From Acidimicrobiia bacterium (GTDB lineage Bacteria; Actinomycetota; Acidimicrobiia; Acidimicrobiales; Bin134), in the NCBI GenBank assembly GCA_022822905.1, contig JAJDYE010000014.1:60922-124921 (forward strand): 64,000 nt of DNA, written 5' to 3'. Below, piece after piece: positions 33,899 to 46,738 of the stretch (positions within the stretch are counted from its first letter, which is position 1; the number at the start of each line of letters is the position of its first letter). Made by a program: the position numbers and the translations under genes. The notes below the pieces were generated by a model that saw only the letters and a program-made list of their open reading frames with translations, searched no databases and had not been told where the DNA came from.

Positions 33899-35119
33899 TC
33901 ACGTCACTGCGCTCTGGATCTTGAGGTCGATGATCGACTCGTCGTCGAGGCCGAGGAGGTCGCGGAGGATCTCGTCGCCGTGCTCGTTGAACCCGGGGGC
34001 GCGGCGGGGCGACGGTGCGGCCCCGTCGTAGTACACCGGCGGCGATACCAGCCGGTAGGGCGCCCCGGCAACGTCGGTGTAGGCCCGCACGTACTCGTTG
34101 GCCACCGCCTGCGGGTCGTCGGCCACCTGAAGGGCGTCTTGCACCGGGGCCCACTGCCCGGCGAAATCGCCGAGAATTTCGATCCACTCGTCGTAGGTCC
34201 GGGTGGCGAAGATCTCGGCCAGGATCTCGGCCGCAGCCGGTGCGTTGGCGGTGATCGACGCGGTGTCGGCGAACCTCTCGTCGGCGGCCAGATCCGGCCG
34301 GTTGAGCACACGGCACATCTCCGGCCAGTATTTGGCCGCTTGCAGGCAAGTGAGCGCGATCGCCCGGCCGTCGCTGGTGAGGTAGTAGCCGGTGAGCGGG
34401 TTGCGAATGGCGGTGCCCGGCGGGCGGCCTCGCCAGGCGGTGCCGGACTGGAGCGACAGGGCGATGGCGGCGGCCATCGACCACATGCCGACGCCGAGCA
34501 GCGAGACATCCACCACCGTGGCCTCCCCGGTGCGCTCACGGTGGAACAGCGCCCCCATGATGCCGCCGGCGATTGTCATTCCGCCGATGGAGTCGCCGAA
34601 CGCGGGTGCCGGGGGCGGGGGCACCTCCTCGCTGCCGACGGGCATCTGTCCGGCGGCGATGCCAGCCCGGGCCCAATAGGCCAGGGAGTCGTATGAGCCC
34701 TTGCCCGCTTCGGGGCCGCGCGCTCCCTGTCCGCTGCCGCGGACGTAGATGATGTTTGGACTGTGGTGCCGGATCTCTTCGACTTCGATCCGCAGCTTGG
34801 CCCGAACGGCGGGCAGCTTGTTGGTGAGGAACACATCGCTCACCGCGGCCAGGCGGTACAGCACGTTTAGCCCGGCTTCGGTGGTGAGGTCGATCCCGAT
34901 GCTCTTCTTCCCCCGATTCGAGTGCTCGAGCAGCACATGGGCCCCATCGCCGATGGAAACGGTGCCGCTGGAGGCCAGACCTCGCATGGCGTCGCCGCGT
35001 TCGTGGTGTTCGACTTTGATTACCTCCGCACCCCACTCGGCCAGGAGGGCCGATGCGGCGGGGACGAAGGTGTGTTCGGCCACCTCGAGGATCCGGACGC
35101 CGTGCATCGGTAGGGTCAT
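33899..35119 (-). CDS. CoA transferase family III (CaiB/BaiF)
   Basis: The 406-residue enzyme moves CoA between carboxylic acids. Family marks are GVRILEVAEHTFVPAASALLAEWGAEV (in part), NRGKKSIGIDL, and the catalytic Asp in SYDSLAYWARAGI. It begins an operon with the two amidohydrolases and the Rieske oxygenase and is divergent from a TetR gene, the probable regulator. It indicates that the pathway uses a CoA thioester. Confidence 0.9.
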   Translation of the reverse strand: MTLPMHGVRILEVAEHTFVPAASALLAEWGAEVIKVEHHERGDAMRGLASSGTVSIGDGAHVLLEHSNRGKKSIGIDLTTEAGLNVLYRLAAVSDVFLTNKLPAVRAKLRIEVEEIRHHSPNIIYVRGSGQGARGPEAGKGSYDSLAYWARAGIAAGQMPVGSEEVPPPPAPAFGDSIGGMTIAGGIMGALFHRERTGEATVVDVSLLGVGMWSMAAAIALSLQSGTAWRGRPPGTAIRNPLTGYYLTSDGRAIALTCLQAAKYWPEMCRVLNRPDLAADERFADTASITANAPAAAEILAEIFATRTYDEWIEILGDFAGQWAPVQDALQVADDPQAVANEYVRAYTDVAGAPYRLVSPPVYYDGAAPSPRRAPGFNEHGDEILRDLLGLDDESIIDLKIQSAVT

Positions 35120-35306
35120 CGCCTGCTCCTCGGTGTTGCCGCCGCGTCGCCGCTTCTGGTGGATGAAAATCTAGTTTCCGCTGTCTGATAATGCCACTAT
35201 TCCCCGGGGCGAAACGGGGTTGAAGAACCCTGCTTGACGAGCGGGAAAACGAGCCTTACCACCTGCGGTAGCCGCATTTTCGGGGGCTGGGGTACTCTGG
35301 GCGGCT

Positions 35307-35987
35307 ATGGCGGGAGCATCGAATGCGCTGACAGAGGCCCCAAGCGGCGAATCGGCGTGGCGAAACCGGGTGATCGAACGCTCCACCCGGGTGGCGCGGG
35401 AGCGAGCATCGGAACGAGCCCAGCATTTCCTCGATGCCGCCCGGGCCGTTATGAACGACAAGGGCTCCACCGAGTTCACCGTGCAAGAGGTGGTGGACCG
35501 CGCTCCCCATTCCCTGCGGAGCTTCTACCAGTACTTCGATGGCAAGTACGAACTCCTCCTGACCCTGTTCGAAGAAGAAATGGGCCTGGCCGTCGACGGC
35601 CTCATCGCTGCATCCTCCGAAGGGGAGCCGCTGGACCGCCTGGAGCGAGTTATTCGCGACCTGTACGACTTGTGCGCCCCCAGCCGGGTGTCCACCCAGC
35701 CGCTGTTCTCGGAATTCGCCTTCCGCCTTCTCGTCGATCATCCCGAGGAAGTGGCGGCGGCTTTCGCCCCGCTCATCAATTACATCAGCGAAGTGGTTGG
35801 GGCCGCCGGCGATGCGGGGTTGTTGCGCTCGGGCCGCCCTCGTCGGATGGCCGCGCTTCTGGTGCAAACGGCAACGTTCACCGCTGGTCGCAACGTCGGC
35901 GCCCGTCAGCCCATCACGGGCGACGAAGTCTGGGAGTTCTGCCTCCGCGCCATCGTCCCCGACAACGTTGCCGACCAGCGCCTTTAG
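35307..35987 (+). CDS. TetR-family regulator
   Basis: The 226-residue protein has an N-terminal helix-turn-helix (FLDAARAVMNDKGSTEFTVQEV, then SLRSFYQYFDGKYELL) and a helical ligand domain. It is divergent from the CoA-transferase operon and converges tightly on the SDR gene. It probably controls the CoA-transferase operon and possibly the P450/transport operon. The 187-base divergent region holds a TACC-N6-GGTA repeat that might be its operator. Confidence 0.88.
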   Translation: MAGASNALTEAPSGESAWRNRVIERSTRVARERASERAQHFLDAARAVMNDKGSTEFTVQEVVDRAPHSLRSFYQYFDGKYELLLTLFEEEMGLAVDGLIAASSEGEPLDRLERVIRDLYDLCAPSRVSTQPLFSEFAFRLLVDHPEEVAAAFAPLINYISEVVGAAGDAGLLRSGRPRRMAALLVQTATFTAGRNVGARQPITGDEVWEFCLRAIVPDNVADQRL

Positions 35988-35992
35988 TGCGC

Positions 35993-36763
35993 TCAGACGA
36001 TGACGCGGCCTCCGTTGACGCCGAACACCTGACCCGTCACGTAATCGGCTTCGTCGCGCACCAAATGGGCCACTGCGGCGGCGATGTCCTCCGGCCTGCC
36101 CACTCGCCGAACGGGAGTGGTGGGGATGTGCTGATCTATCCCGGTGCCGAGGTTGCCGCTCTCGGCCGCCGCGTGCAGCGAGGGGGTTTCGATGAAGCTG
36201 GGCGAAACGGTGTTGACGGTTATGCCCTTGCGGCCGAGCTCCTTGGCCAGTGAGCGCGTAAGCGAGATCAGCCCGCCCTTCGAAGCGGAGTAATGGGTTT
36301 GGCGGGCATTGCCGGTTTGCGCGCTCGACGACGAGATGTTCACGATGCGACCCCATTGCGCCTCGATCATGTCGGGCACCACTGCCTGGCAGCATTGGAA
36401 CGGCCCGCGGAGGTTGACGGCCATCACCTGGTCGAAGGCGTCGCCATCGATGTCGAGGAACTTCTCAAAGGGGCTGATTCCCGCATTGTTTATGAGGATC
36501 GCGATGGGGCCGAACGCGGCCCGCACCTCGTTCATTCCCGCCTCAATCGAGGCCCGGTCGCTCACGTCCATGGCAACGGCGACGGCGGAACCTCCGGTCT
36601 CGACAATGGCTGAGGCCACCGAGGCGGCCGTATCGGGGTTCACATCGGTCACCCCCACGTGGGCGCCTTCGGCGGCCAGGCGGTGAGCGATAGCGGTTCC
36701 CAGGCCGGAGCCGGCGCCGGTGACCACGGCGGTACGAGGTCCGTCCCAGGCTGGCAGGGTCAC
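35993..36763 (-). CDS. Short-chain dehydrogenase/reductase
   Basis: The 256-residue SDR has the cofactor motif TGAGSGLG, NNAG, catalytic Ser in ISSSSAQ and YSASK. The start is GTG 36763, overlapping the NTF2-like gene stop (GTGA). It ends the operon with P450, ferredoxin and NTF2-like genes and probably oxidises an alcohol produced by the P450. Confidence 0.9.
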   Translation of the reverse strand: MTLPAWDGPRTAVVTGAGSGLGTAIAHRLAAEGAHVGVTDVNPDTAASVASAIVETGGSAVAVAMDVSDRASIEAGMNEVRAAFGPIAILINNAGISPFEKFLDIDGDAFDQVMAVNLRGPFQCCQAVVPDMIEAQWGRIVNISSSSAQTGNARQTHYSASKGGLISLTRSLAKELGRKGITVNTVSPSFIETPSLHAAAESGNLGTGIDQHIPTTPVRRVGRPEDIAAAVAHLVRDEADYVTGQVFGVNGGRVIV

Positions 36764-37209
36764 GCGTCGCCTCCCGGTGTCGGGCGTGCGGGGTCGTGGG
36801 GTCGTCCGGAGTCGCGGGCGCCGCTGCGGCGAAGGAAGGTCATGGAGCGTGTGGCCAGCCGCCAACCGGCATCGGTCCGGCGGTACTGGTCGGTGTACCA
36901 GCCGATGCGTTGGTGGTGGTCTTCTTGGGCCACGAAACAAAGGGGTTGGGTGCCGGTGGCCTCGTCGCCATCGAGGTCGATGGCCGGTGTTCCACAGAGG
37001 AACAGCCCGTTGGGAGCCGCTTCAACGAGGGCGGGAAAGTCGCTGAGCGTATAGGTCTCGCCGAAAGCGCTATAGGTGCCGTCGGCGGTGAACACTGCCA
37101 TCACTTCGTCGATGCTGGTGCGAGTCATCGCCGACGCATAGCGGGCCAGCAGCTGCTCGATCTCCACGATGTCGCGGAGGTCCCGCTCGGACAGGCCTAC
37201 TGGTTCCAT
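36760..37209 (-). CDS. NTF2/SnoaL-like protein
   Basis: The 149-residue protein has the cone-shaped fold pattern (IEQLLARYASAMTR, VMAVFTADGTYSAFG, GWYTDQYRRTDAGWRL). Such proteins act as isomerases, dehydratases or small hydroxylase subunits. ATG 37209 with GGGGAG close upstream is the best start. It is coupled to the SDR by GTGA. Confidence 0.85.
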   Translation of the reverse strand: MEPVGLSERDLRDIVEIEQLLARYASAMTRTSIDEVMAVFTADGTYSAFGETYTLSDFPALVEAAPNGLFLCGTPAIDLDGDEATGTQPLCFVAQEDHHQRIGWYTDQYRRTDAGWRLATRSMTFLRRSGARDSGRPHDPARPTPGGDA

Positions 37210-37284
37210 GCTCTCCCCTCGCTGTCGGCCCGTCACTGCTGGCCCCAGTGTCATTCACAACAAAACGTGGTTCTTGCAGGCATG

Positions 37285-37473
37285 CTACTGAACCCGGATT
37301 GCCCTTGTCGGACAGCGGATTTCGGCTTCCCGCACCGCAGCCTCGTGCTCAGCGGGCACTTCTTCTACCACGGCCCGGGCGTAACCGGCGTCTTCCAGCA
37401 CGAACACCTCGGGGCAGAGCATCACGCACACCCCGTGGCCACCGCACACGTCGTCGTCCACCGACACCCTCAT
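37285..37473 (-). CDS. [3Fe-4S] ferredoxin
   Basis: The 62-residue protein has Cys10, His13, Cys16, Cys20 and Cys54 (CGGHGVC, CP, CP). Replacement of one cluster cysteine position marks the [3Fe-4S] ferredoxins that donate electrons to actinobacterial P450s. Its ATG overlaps the P450 stop (ATGA), which supports partnership. Confidence 0.92.
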   Translation of the reverse strand: MRVSVDDDVCGGHGVCVMLCPEVFVLEDAGYARAVVEEVPAEHEAAVREAEIRCPTRAIRVQ

Positions 37474-38751
37474 TGGGGCTCGGCGCCAGCCGGGGTGAAT
37501 TCGAGGCCGAGGAAGGCCAAGCCCCGGAGTATGTGGGTGGGCACGTAGATGAAGCGCCTCTCGCCGGGAGGGCCGTGGACATCCTCGGAAATGGCGATGT
37601 CGGCCATGCGGTCGAGGATGCGGTTGAGGCTCACCCGGGCCTCGGCCCGGGCCAGAGGGGCGCCGGGGCAGGTGTGGATGCCCCGGCCGAAGGCCAGGTG
37701 CGAGCGGGCGTTGTCGCGCTCGATGTCGAGAGTGTGGGGATCGGGAAACTGTTCGGGGTCGCGGTTGGCCGCCCCGTTGAGCAGCATGACCGTGGTGCCC
37801 GCGGCCAGATCCACCCCGCCGACGGTCACCGGGCGCTGCGCCAGGCGGAAGTCGCCCTTGATCGGACTCTCGACGCGCAGAGCCTCCTCCACGAAGTTGT
37901 CGATCAGCGAGCGGTCGTTGCGGATTCTCTCTTGGAGCTCGGGATCCTCGGCCAAAAAGAACAGCATGGTGCTGAGCAGGCGCACGGTGGTCTCGGTGCC
38001 GGCCGCGAACAGGTTGGCGGCGATGCGTACCGCGTCGAGCACCTCGGGGGTGGAGCCATCGGGGAAGGTGGCGCTGGCCAGCCCGGTGAGCACGTCGTCT
38101 CGGGGGTTGGCCCGGCGGTCCTCGATGTAGCCGCTGAACTGGCTGTAGAGGAACTCGAGGGGGTTGTGGGCCATGGCGTGCTCGTCGGTGGAGCCGATGC
38201 CGTGGTCGTCGGGACGGTGCAGGAGCTGCTGGGTGAAGTTGTCCCGGTCGTCGTCGGGCACCCCCAGCAGGTCGGCCACCACCAGCAGGGCGAACGGCTG
38301 GGCGAAATCGCGGATGAACTCGCACCGGCCCTGCTCGATGAAGGTGTCGAGCTGGCGGTCGGCGAGGCGCCACATGAACTCCTCGTTCTCGCTCAGGCGC
38401 TTGGGGGTGATGAGCCGCATGAGCAGCGACCGGTGGGCGGTGTGGGCCGGCGGGTCCATGGTGGGGAGCTGGTCCGACATGGGCAGCTTGTGGCGGTGCT
38501 CGGCGATGAGCCCGGTGATGTCGTCGCCCTCGAGCGGCACCGGGAACCCGGGAAAGGGCCCCGAAACCGTGTTGCAGGCCGAGAAGCCGTCGTTGTCGTT
38601 GTAGATCTCGATGGCCTCGCGGTAGCCGGTGATCATCATCACGTCGTGGTGGGGCTCGGGATGCACCGGGCGCTGGGCCCGCAGGTGGTCGAAGTACCCG
38701 TAGGGGTCGGCCACCAGTTCGGGGTCGGTGAAAAAGTTCCGGCTGTCCAGA

Positions 38752-38759
<8 letters not shown>
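37470..38759 (-). CDS. Cytochrome P450
   Basis: This 429-residue monooxygenase has the I-helix FAAGTETTV, the K-helix EEALRVE (ExxR) and the haem loop FGRGIHTCPG. It is soluble, as usual for bacteria. The ATG overlaps the transporter fusion stop by eight bases. It is paired with the ferredoxin. It may hydroxylate the compound imported by the adjacent Liv system. Confidence 0.93.
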
Positions 38760-41682
<2,923 letters not shown>

Positions 41683-41684
41683 GC

Positions 41685-43904
41685 TCAGCCGCCCGATCCC
41701 GACTGCCCGAGAAACACCGCCCGGGCCAAGTCGTCGCGCTCGGCCAGATCTTGGGCCGGCCCCTCAAAGCGAATCTGGCCCTTCTCCAAGAAGATGGCCC
41801 GGTCGGCCACGGCCAGGGCCACGTTGAGCGACTGCTCCACGATGATCATGGTCTGCCCGTCGTCGCGGAGCCGCTCCACCACTTCCAACAGCGACTGCAC
41901 GGTTACGGGAGCCAGCCCGAGCGACAGCTCGTCGATCATCAAGATCTCCGGGTCGTGCATCAGCGCCATGGCCAGCGACAGCATCTGCTGCTGCCCGCCG
42001 GAGAAATCACCGGCGGTAGCCGATCGCCGTTCGGCCACCACCGGGAACAGGTCGTAGGCCCGCTCCAAGCGCGGCTCGAGTTCGGCGTTGCCGTAGCGGT
42101 ACCCGGCCATGCGCAAGTTCTCCTCCACCGACAAGCCGGGGAAGATGGCCTTGCCCCCGGCCAACTGCACGATCCCGATCTTGGCCCGCATCCCCGGGTC
42201 GGCATAGGTGATGGTGCGCCCGTGGAGCCGTACAACGCCTCGCTGGGGCACCCCCAGCCCGCTCACCACCCTCAGCACCGTGGATTTGCCCGCGCCGTTG
42301 GTGCCCAAAAGGGCCAGCGACTCCCCTTGGCGCACTTCGAAGCCGATGTCGAACAGCACCTGCACCTTGCCGTAGGAGAAATCCAGATTGCGCACTTGGA
42401 GCACGGGGATGTCGGCGGCATCGGCGGCCTTCAGGCGCTCGGCCTCATCTTGTTCTTCCTGCAATTCCTCGATGACCAATGCGATGTCGCCCTCGATGAA
42501 CCGGGAGCCATAGGCCATGAGCGATCCCCCCACCAGGGTGGCGGGCAGGATCACAACGGTGAGCGCGGTCTGCTCGCCGTGGACATCGCTGAGCATGCCG
42601 GTGATCACCGCGCCCAGAAACGCCCCGAACAAGAACATGTAGATGCCCACCAGCGCGGTGCCCCGGGACCGCAGCCGGTAGGGGATGACCGAGGCGATCA
42701 CCCCGGGAAGGATGGCGAAGGCGGCCCGGGCGAAGCCGTTGGACACGCCCAGGAAAATCCCGAGCAGCAACACCGTCGGCATCCATATCCCCACCACCTG
42801 GATGGCGCCGAAGGTGACGACGAGAACGCCGATGAAGACCATGGCCCGCGAGGGGTGCTCTTTGAACAGGGCGTCGGCCCGCTTGCCCGACACCGCGGCG
42901 CCCACGAAGCCGGGCAGAACGGTGAGCGATCCGAAGATGCCCCGCTCGAACGCGCTCAGCTCGAAGTGATCCTCCAGGTGGAGGTTGATGAAGATGATGG
43001 TGGTGAAGATGGCGAAGCCGATGGCCGCCATGCCGGTGAGGTAGTAGTAGAACGACTTGATCTTCTTGAGCCGCTCGAACGCCACCGACAGTGAGATGGG
43101 CAGTTCGTCTTCGGACTCCTCCAGCTCCGCTCCGAGCACGGCCTGCATCTCGTGGCTGCCCCGTCGGGGCTCTCGCACAAAGAAGGCGCTGATGGCCAGG
43201 GGAATGCCCATGATCCCCATGGTGAGGAACACCCACCGCCAGCCCTCGTCACCGGTGGCGATGAGCACGACCAAGCCGGCCACCAGCGGGCCCAGCGCTT
43301 GGCCGGCCATCTGGAACCAGCCGTTCAGGGCGAAGACCTTGGCCCGGGCTCCGATCGGGTAGCCGTCCATCAGCATTGGCCCGGCCACCGGTATGTAGTA
43401 CGACTGCCCGAGGCCGGCGCCCATCCGGGCGATGAACAGCAAGAACGCATTGGAAATGGCGCTGGTCACCATCACCACCAACGACCACAGCGACATCGCC
43501 GCCCCCACCACCAGCTTGCGGGGCATTCGGTCGGCCAGCGAGCTCAGCGGGATGGAGCCCAGCAGGAACAAGATCCCGAAGGCGCCCCCGATGGCGCCGA
43601 TGGTGCCGTCGGAAACGTCGAGCGAATCCTGGATGTCGGGGGCGATCACCGCGAACGCCGACGTCTCCAGCGTTTCCACGAACCCGAGCAGGCCGATGAA
43701 CCCGATCAGCCCCTTCCCGCCCCGGCGCAGGCCCTGGCGCAGGGTCAGCTGTTCGGCGTCGAAGCTGCCCTCCGGGCCGCGCTGGGCGGCCTCCGCGGCG
43801 GCGATCTCTTGCTGGCGGCGCTCCTCTTCGTCGAAGACCCGGGCGACCAGGTCCGCCGGGGTCTCCGACCGCGGGGATTCGGTCATCCCTTCAGATGGCT
43901 CCAA
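41685..43904 (-). CDS. MFS transporter fused to LivF-type ABC ATPase
   Basis: This 739-residue protein has an acidic N-terminal tail (1-55), twelve-segment MFS domain (about 60-475, with GSIPLSSLADRMPRKLVVG as the A-motif loop and GAGLGQSYYIPVAGPM), a short coiled linker rich in Glu, and a LivF ATPase (about 493-739: Walker A GTNGAGKST, signature FSGGQQQ, Walker B ILMIDELSLG). The frame is continuous with no internal stop. The ATPase must pair with LivG in the next protein, so the MFS domain is tethered to the ABC importer. Whether it is a co-transporter, exporter or sensor is unknown. Confidence 0.9.
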   Translation of the reverse strand: MEPSEGMTESPRSETPADLVARVFDEEERRQQEIAAAEAAQRGPEGSFDAEQLTLRQGLRRGGKGLIGFIGLLGFVETLETSAFAVIAPDIQDSLDVSDGTIGAIGGAFGILFLLGSIPLSSLADRMPRKLVVGAAMSLWSLVVMVTSAISNAFLLFIARMGAGLGQSYYIPVAGPMLMDGYPIGARAKVFALNGWFQMAGQALGPLVAGLVVLIATGDEGWRWVFLTMGIMGIPLAISAFFVREPRRGSHEMQAVLGAELEESEDELPISLSVAFERLKKIKSFYYYLTGMAAIGFAIFTTIIFINLHLEDHFELSAFERGIFGSLTVLPGFVGAAVSGKRADALFKEHPSRAMVFIGVLVVTFGAIQVVGIWMPTVLLLGIFLGVSNGFARAAFAILPGVIASVIPYRLRSRGTALVGIYMFLFGAFLGAVITGMLSDVHGEQTALTVVILPATLVGGSLMAYGSRFIEGDIALVIEELQEEQDEAERLKAADAADIPVLQVRNLDFSYGKVQVLFDIGFEVRQGESLALLGTNGAGKSTVLRVVSGLGVPQRGVVRLHGRTITYADPGMRAKIGIVQLAGGKAIFPGLSVEENLRMAGYRYGNAELEPRLERAYDLFPVVAERRSATAGDFSGGQQQMLSLAMALMHDPEILMIDELSLGLAPVTVQSLLEVVERLRDDGQTMIIVEQSLNVALAVADRAIFLEKGQIRFEGPAQDLAERDDLARAVFLGQSGSGG

Positions 43905-43929
43905 GCACCGTCAGTCCGATGAAGCCCGA

Positions 43930-45426
43930 CTACTGGTCGAGCATCATCCGAGCGCCGTCGATCTCGACCCAGCAGGCGCAGTCGGCTCGATACTCCTTGA
44001 GCGTGATGGCATCGGGAGCGTCGTGCTTGGTGGGACTCCACGAGCCGGTGATGTCGCCGAGCTTGTAGTCGGTGAGCGATTCGAAGCCCTGGATGAGCGT
44101 GGTCTGGTTCACAGTGCCGTAAGTCTCCAGAGACCAGTTGGCTGCCGCTTCCAGGTTCTTGATGAACAGGCAGGTGCTGCCCACCGCGCTCCAGGCGTCC
44201 TCGTTTTCGACGGGGTCGTAAGAAATGCCGGTGACCTCAGTGAAAACGGCATTGCACTCGATGGTGTGCTCGTCGGGGCTGAGCCGGTCGAGACCGTAGC
44301 TCAGACCGTACAAGCCATAGAAGAGAGTGGGATCGGCGCCCCGCTGGTACACCGCTTGGGCTACCGAGGCAAACACCAGGTTCTCAATGTCGCTGACCAG
44401 CCACTGCGGGTCTAGGCCCGACTGAGCGGCCAAGAACACTGCGATCCCGAACGGCGAGGGAGGCAACAGAGAAAATATGGTGTCCACCCCGGCGGCCTGC
44501 ATGCGCTCCAAGCCGATGTCCACCTGAGAGCAAGAAGTGCCTTGGCAGGGCAGAGCCACCTGGTCGGCCAGTTCGTAGCCGGCCTCGGCCAGGGCGGCCT
44601 CCAGCACGCCAGCGGCCACCTCGTGCTCGCCGATGTCGCCCCGCATCAGCCCGATTGTTCGGCCTTCGAGCAAGCCTTGGGCGTCGGCCAAGGTTGGCCA
44701 AGCCCCCACCAACCGCTCGGTGGTCATAGCTTGGGAGAACAGCCGCCCGTTGGAGCGGTCGTAGATCTCCCTGGGCAGGATGCCCGACAGCATGTAGGCG
44801 ATCCGCTCATGGCCCTCGGTGGCGCACAGCACGGTCTCGGCGGTAACGCCGCCCACGAAGTGGACGATGGCCACTTGGTCGTCCTCGGTGGCGGCGATGC
44901 AGGCGGCCTGCTGGTCGGTGGCCGACGCCCCTGGTGGGAAGGTGTGGAACACGATCTCGATATTGCGTCCGCCCGCGCCACCCCGGTCGTTGACCTGTTT
45001 GGCGAAGACCTGGTAGTTGCGCGGGATGTCGCCGGTGTCGGGGAGGATGCCCGCGTCTTCGAGGGCTTTGCTGTCGCTGCGCAAGATGGCGACCTTGATG
45101 GTGTCGTCGGTGATGCCCACCGTTGACCCCTCTGGCACCGGGATCGGCGTGGGAGCCTCCGTTGGCTCAGGCTCGGGTTCGGGCTCATCGGCCGGCTCGT
45201 CGGCCGGCTCGGGTTCATCGGCGGGCTCATCCGCAGGCTCATCCGCAGGTTCATCGGCCGGTTCGGGTTCTGGCTCGGGTTCGTCGGCCGGCTCGGGGGC
45301 GCTGGTCGGCGCCGGTGCCACAGCCTGGGATTCTTCGGGGTCCTCCGAACTGCTGCAAGCTGAAGCGAACAACGCGAGCAGCGCGATCAATGCAAAAATG
45401 ACAGTACGCCACTTGGTGCAAGTCAT
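43930..45426 (-). CDS. Liv-type substrate-binding lipoprotein
   Basis: The 498-residue protein starts at ATG 45426 with AGGGGGA upstream. The lipobox FASAC anchors it, followed by a Pro/Glu/Asp linker with ADEP repeats (about 45-90) and a type I binding fold (TIKVAILRSDSKALEDAG, NDRGGAGGRNIEIVF). It is first in the operon, 25 bases before the MFS-LivF gene, so it captures ligand for that transporter. The longer upstream frame is antisense to the PhyH gene and was rejected. Confidence 0.9.
   Translation of the reverse strand: MTCTKWRTVIFALIALLALFASACSSSEDPEESQAVAPAPTSAPEPADEPEPEPEPADEPADEPADEPADEPEPADEPADEPEPEPEPTEAPTPIPVPEGSTVGITDDTIKVAILRSDSKALEDAGILPDTGDIPRNYQVFAKQVNDRGGAGGRNIEIVFHTFPPGASATDQQAACIAATEDDQVAIVHFVGGVTAETVLCATEGHERIAYMLSGILPREIYDRSNGRLFSQAMTTERLVGAWPTLADAQGLLEGRTIGLMRGDIGEHEVAAGVLEAALAEAGYELADQVALPCQGTSCSQVDIGLERMQAAGVDTIFSLLPPSPFGIAVFLAAQSGLDPQWLVSDIENLVFASVAQAVYQRGADPTLFYGLYGLSYGLDRLSPDEHTIECNAVFTEVTGISYDPVENEDAWSAVGSTCLFIKNLEAAANWSLETYGTVNQTTLIQGFESLTDYKLGDITGSWSPTKHDAPDAITLKEYRADCACWVEIDGARMMLDQ
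45165..45300 (-). repeat. ADEP tetrapeptide-coding repeat in lipoprotein linker
   Basis: Runs of a GCCGACGAGCCx-type 12-base unit encode ADEP and PEPEP tandem repeats. They form an extended acidic tether between the lipid anchor and the binding domain and are likely to vary in number between strains. Confidence 0.7.
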
Positions 45427-45534
45427 GACTTCCCCCTGCAAACTCACCGGTTGTTGTGCTGAGATAGCTCTCAAGGTGACGCTAACAGAGCTGAAGTGGC
45501 GTTTCCAGAAAGCGAATATGAGGTTTTCACTGCT

Positions 45535-46734
45535 ATGACCAGCACTCCGATCCGAGCGGGCCGAGTCGACCCGGGGGAGGCCGCGGTCACCAGCCGAGAG
45601 GGGTTCGACCTGGGCGAGCTGCGTTCCATTGTGGAGGTTGAGGTGGCCTTGGAGGAGTTTCCGTTGGCTGCCGAAGTGGTGGATCGGGCGCTGGTGTACC
45701 GCACCGAGGCGCTGCGGGGATGTCTGGGAGATCTTGACCAGACTGCCGCCGTCCGCAACGAGCTGACCCGGGCGCTGCACGACGGGCCGGGGGTTATCGT
45801 GATCACCGGGGCCATCGAGACCGCAGTGGTCGACCGGGCCACCGAGGTGTTCGAGCAGATCATTGCTGACGAGCGGGAAGCCGGCACCGGCGGGGGCGAT
45901 CACTATGCCGAGCCGGGGGCCAACGACCGGCTGTGGAACGCCCTGGAGAAGCTGGCCGTGGCCGACCCCGAGGTCTTCGTGGACTACCACGGGAGCGACA
46001 TGATCGATATGGCCTCGCTGGCCTGGCTCGGTCCCGGGTACCAGATCACCGCCCAGGTGAACGCCATCAACCCCGGCGGCGCGGCGCAGATGCCCCACCG
46101 CGACTACCACGTGGGGTTCATGACCGACGACGTGGCCGAGCAGTACCCCATCCACGTACATCGCCTCTCGCCGCTGCTGACCCTTCAAGGAGGCGTGGCT
46201 CACTGCCACATGCCGCCGGAGACGGGGGCCACCATGCTGTTGCCCCACTCCCACAAGTACGAGCTGGGCTATCTGGCGTGGCGGCGGCCCGAGTTGATCG
46301 AGTACTTCGCCGAGCACCACGTGCAGATCGAGCTGGACAAGGGCGACCTGGTGTTCTTCAGTCCGGCGGTGTTCCACGCCGGGGGCCACAACCGAACTTC
46401 CGACGTGCGGCGGATGGCCAACCTGTTGCAGATCTCGTCGGCCATGGGCCGCGCCACCGAAGCCGTCGACCGAGGGCGCATCGTGAACGCCATCTACCCC
46501 GTTCTGTTGCGCCGCCAGGAAGAGGGGCTCGACCCGTCGGTCATCGCCTGCGCGGTGGCGGCCAGCGCCGAGGGCTACGCCTTCCCCACCAACCTCGACC
46601 GCGACGTCCCCATCGGCGGTCTCACGCCCCCGTCACAGCAAGACCTGGTGTTAGAGGCCTTGGCCAACAAGACGCCCCCCGACGAGCTAACCGCCCTACT
46701 GGCCGCCCACCGCCACCGTCGGGCCACGCACTGA
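45535..46734 (+). CDS. Phytanoyl-CoA dioxygenase-like protein
   Basis: The 399-residue protein has a PhyH-type double-stranded beta helix. The iron motif is PHRDYH (HxD) and the distal His is in FFSPAVFHAGGHNRTSDVRR, with the Arg for 2-oxoglutarate. It is longer than usual, with an N-terminal helical region of about 90 residues. I chose ATG 45535; GTG 45496 is possible. It is divergent from the Liv lipoprotein gene. Confidence 0.83.
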   Translation: MTSTPIRAGRVDPGEAAVTSREGFDLGELRSIVEVEVALEEFPLAAEVVDRALVYRTEALRGCLGDLDQTAAVRNELTRALHDGPGVIVITGAIETAVVDRATEVFEQIIADEREAGTGGGDHYAEPGANDRLWNALEKLAVADPEVFVDYHGSDMIDMASLAWLGPGYQITAQVNAINPGGAAQMPHRDYHVGFMTDDVAEQYPIHVHRLSPLLTLQGGVAHCHMPPETGATMLLPHSHKYELGYLAWRRPELIEYFAEHHVQIELDKGDLVFFSPAVFHAGGHNRTSDVRRMANLLQISSAMGRATEAVDRGRIVNAIYPVLLRRQEEGLDPSVIACAVAASAEGYAFPTNLDRDVPIGGLTPPSQQDLVLEALANKTPPDELTALLAAHRHRRATH

Positions 46735-46738
46735 ATCG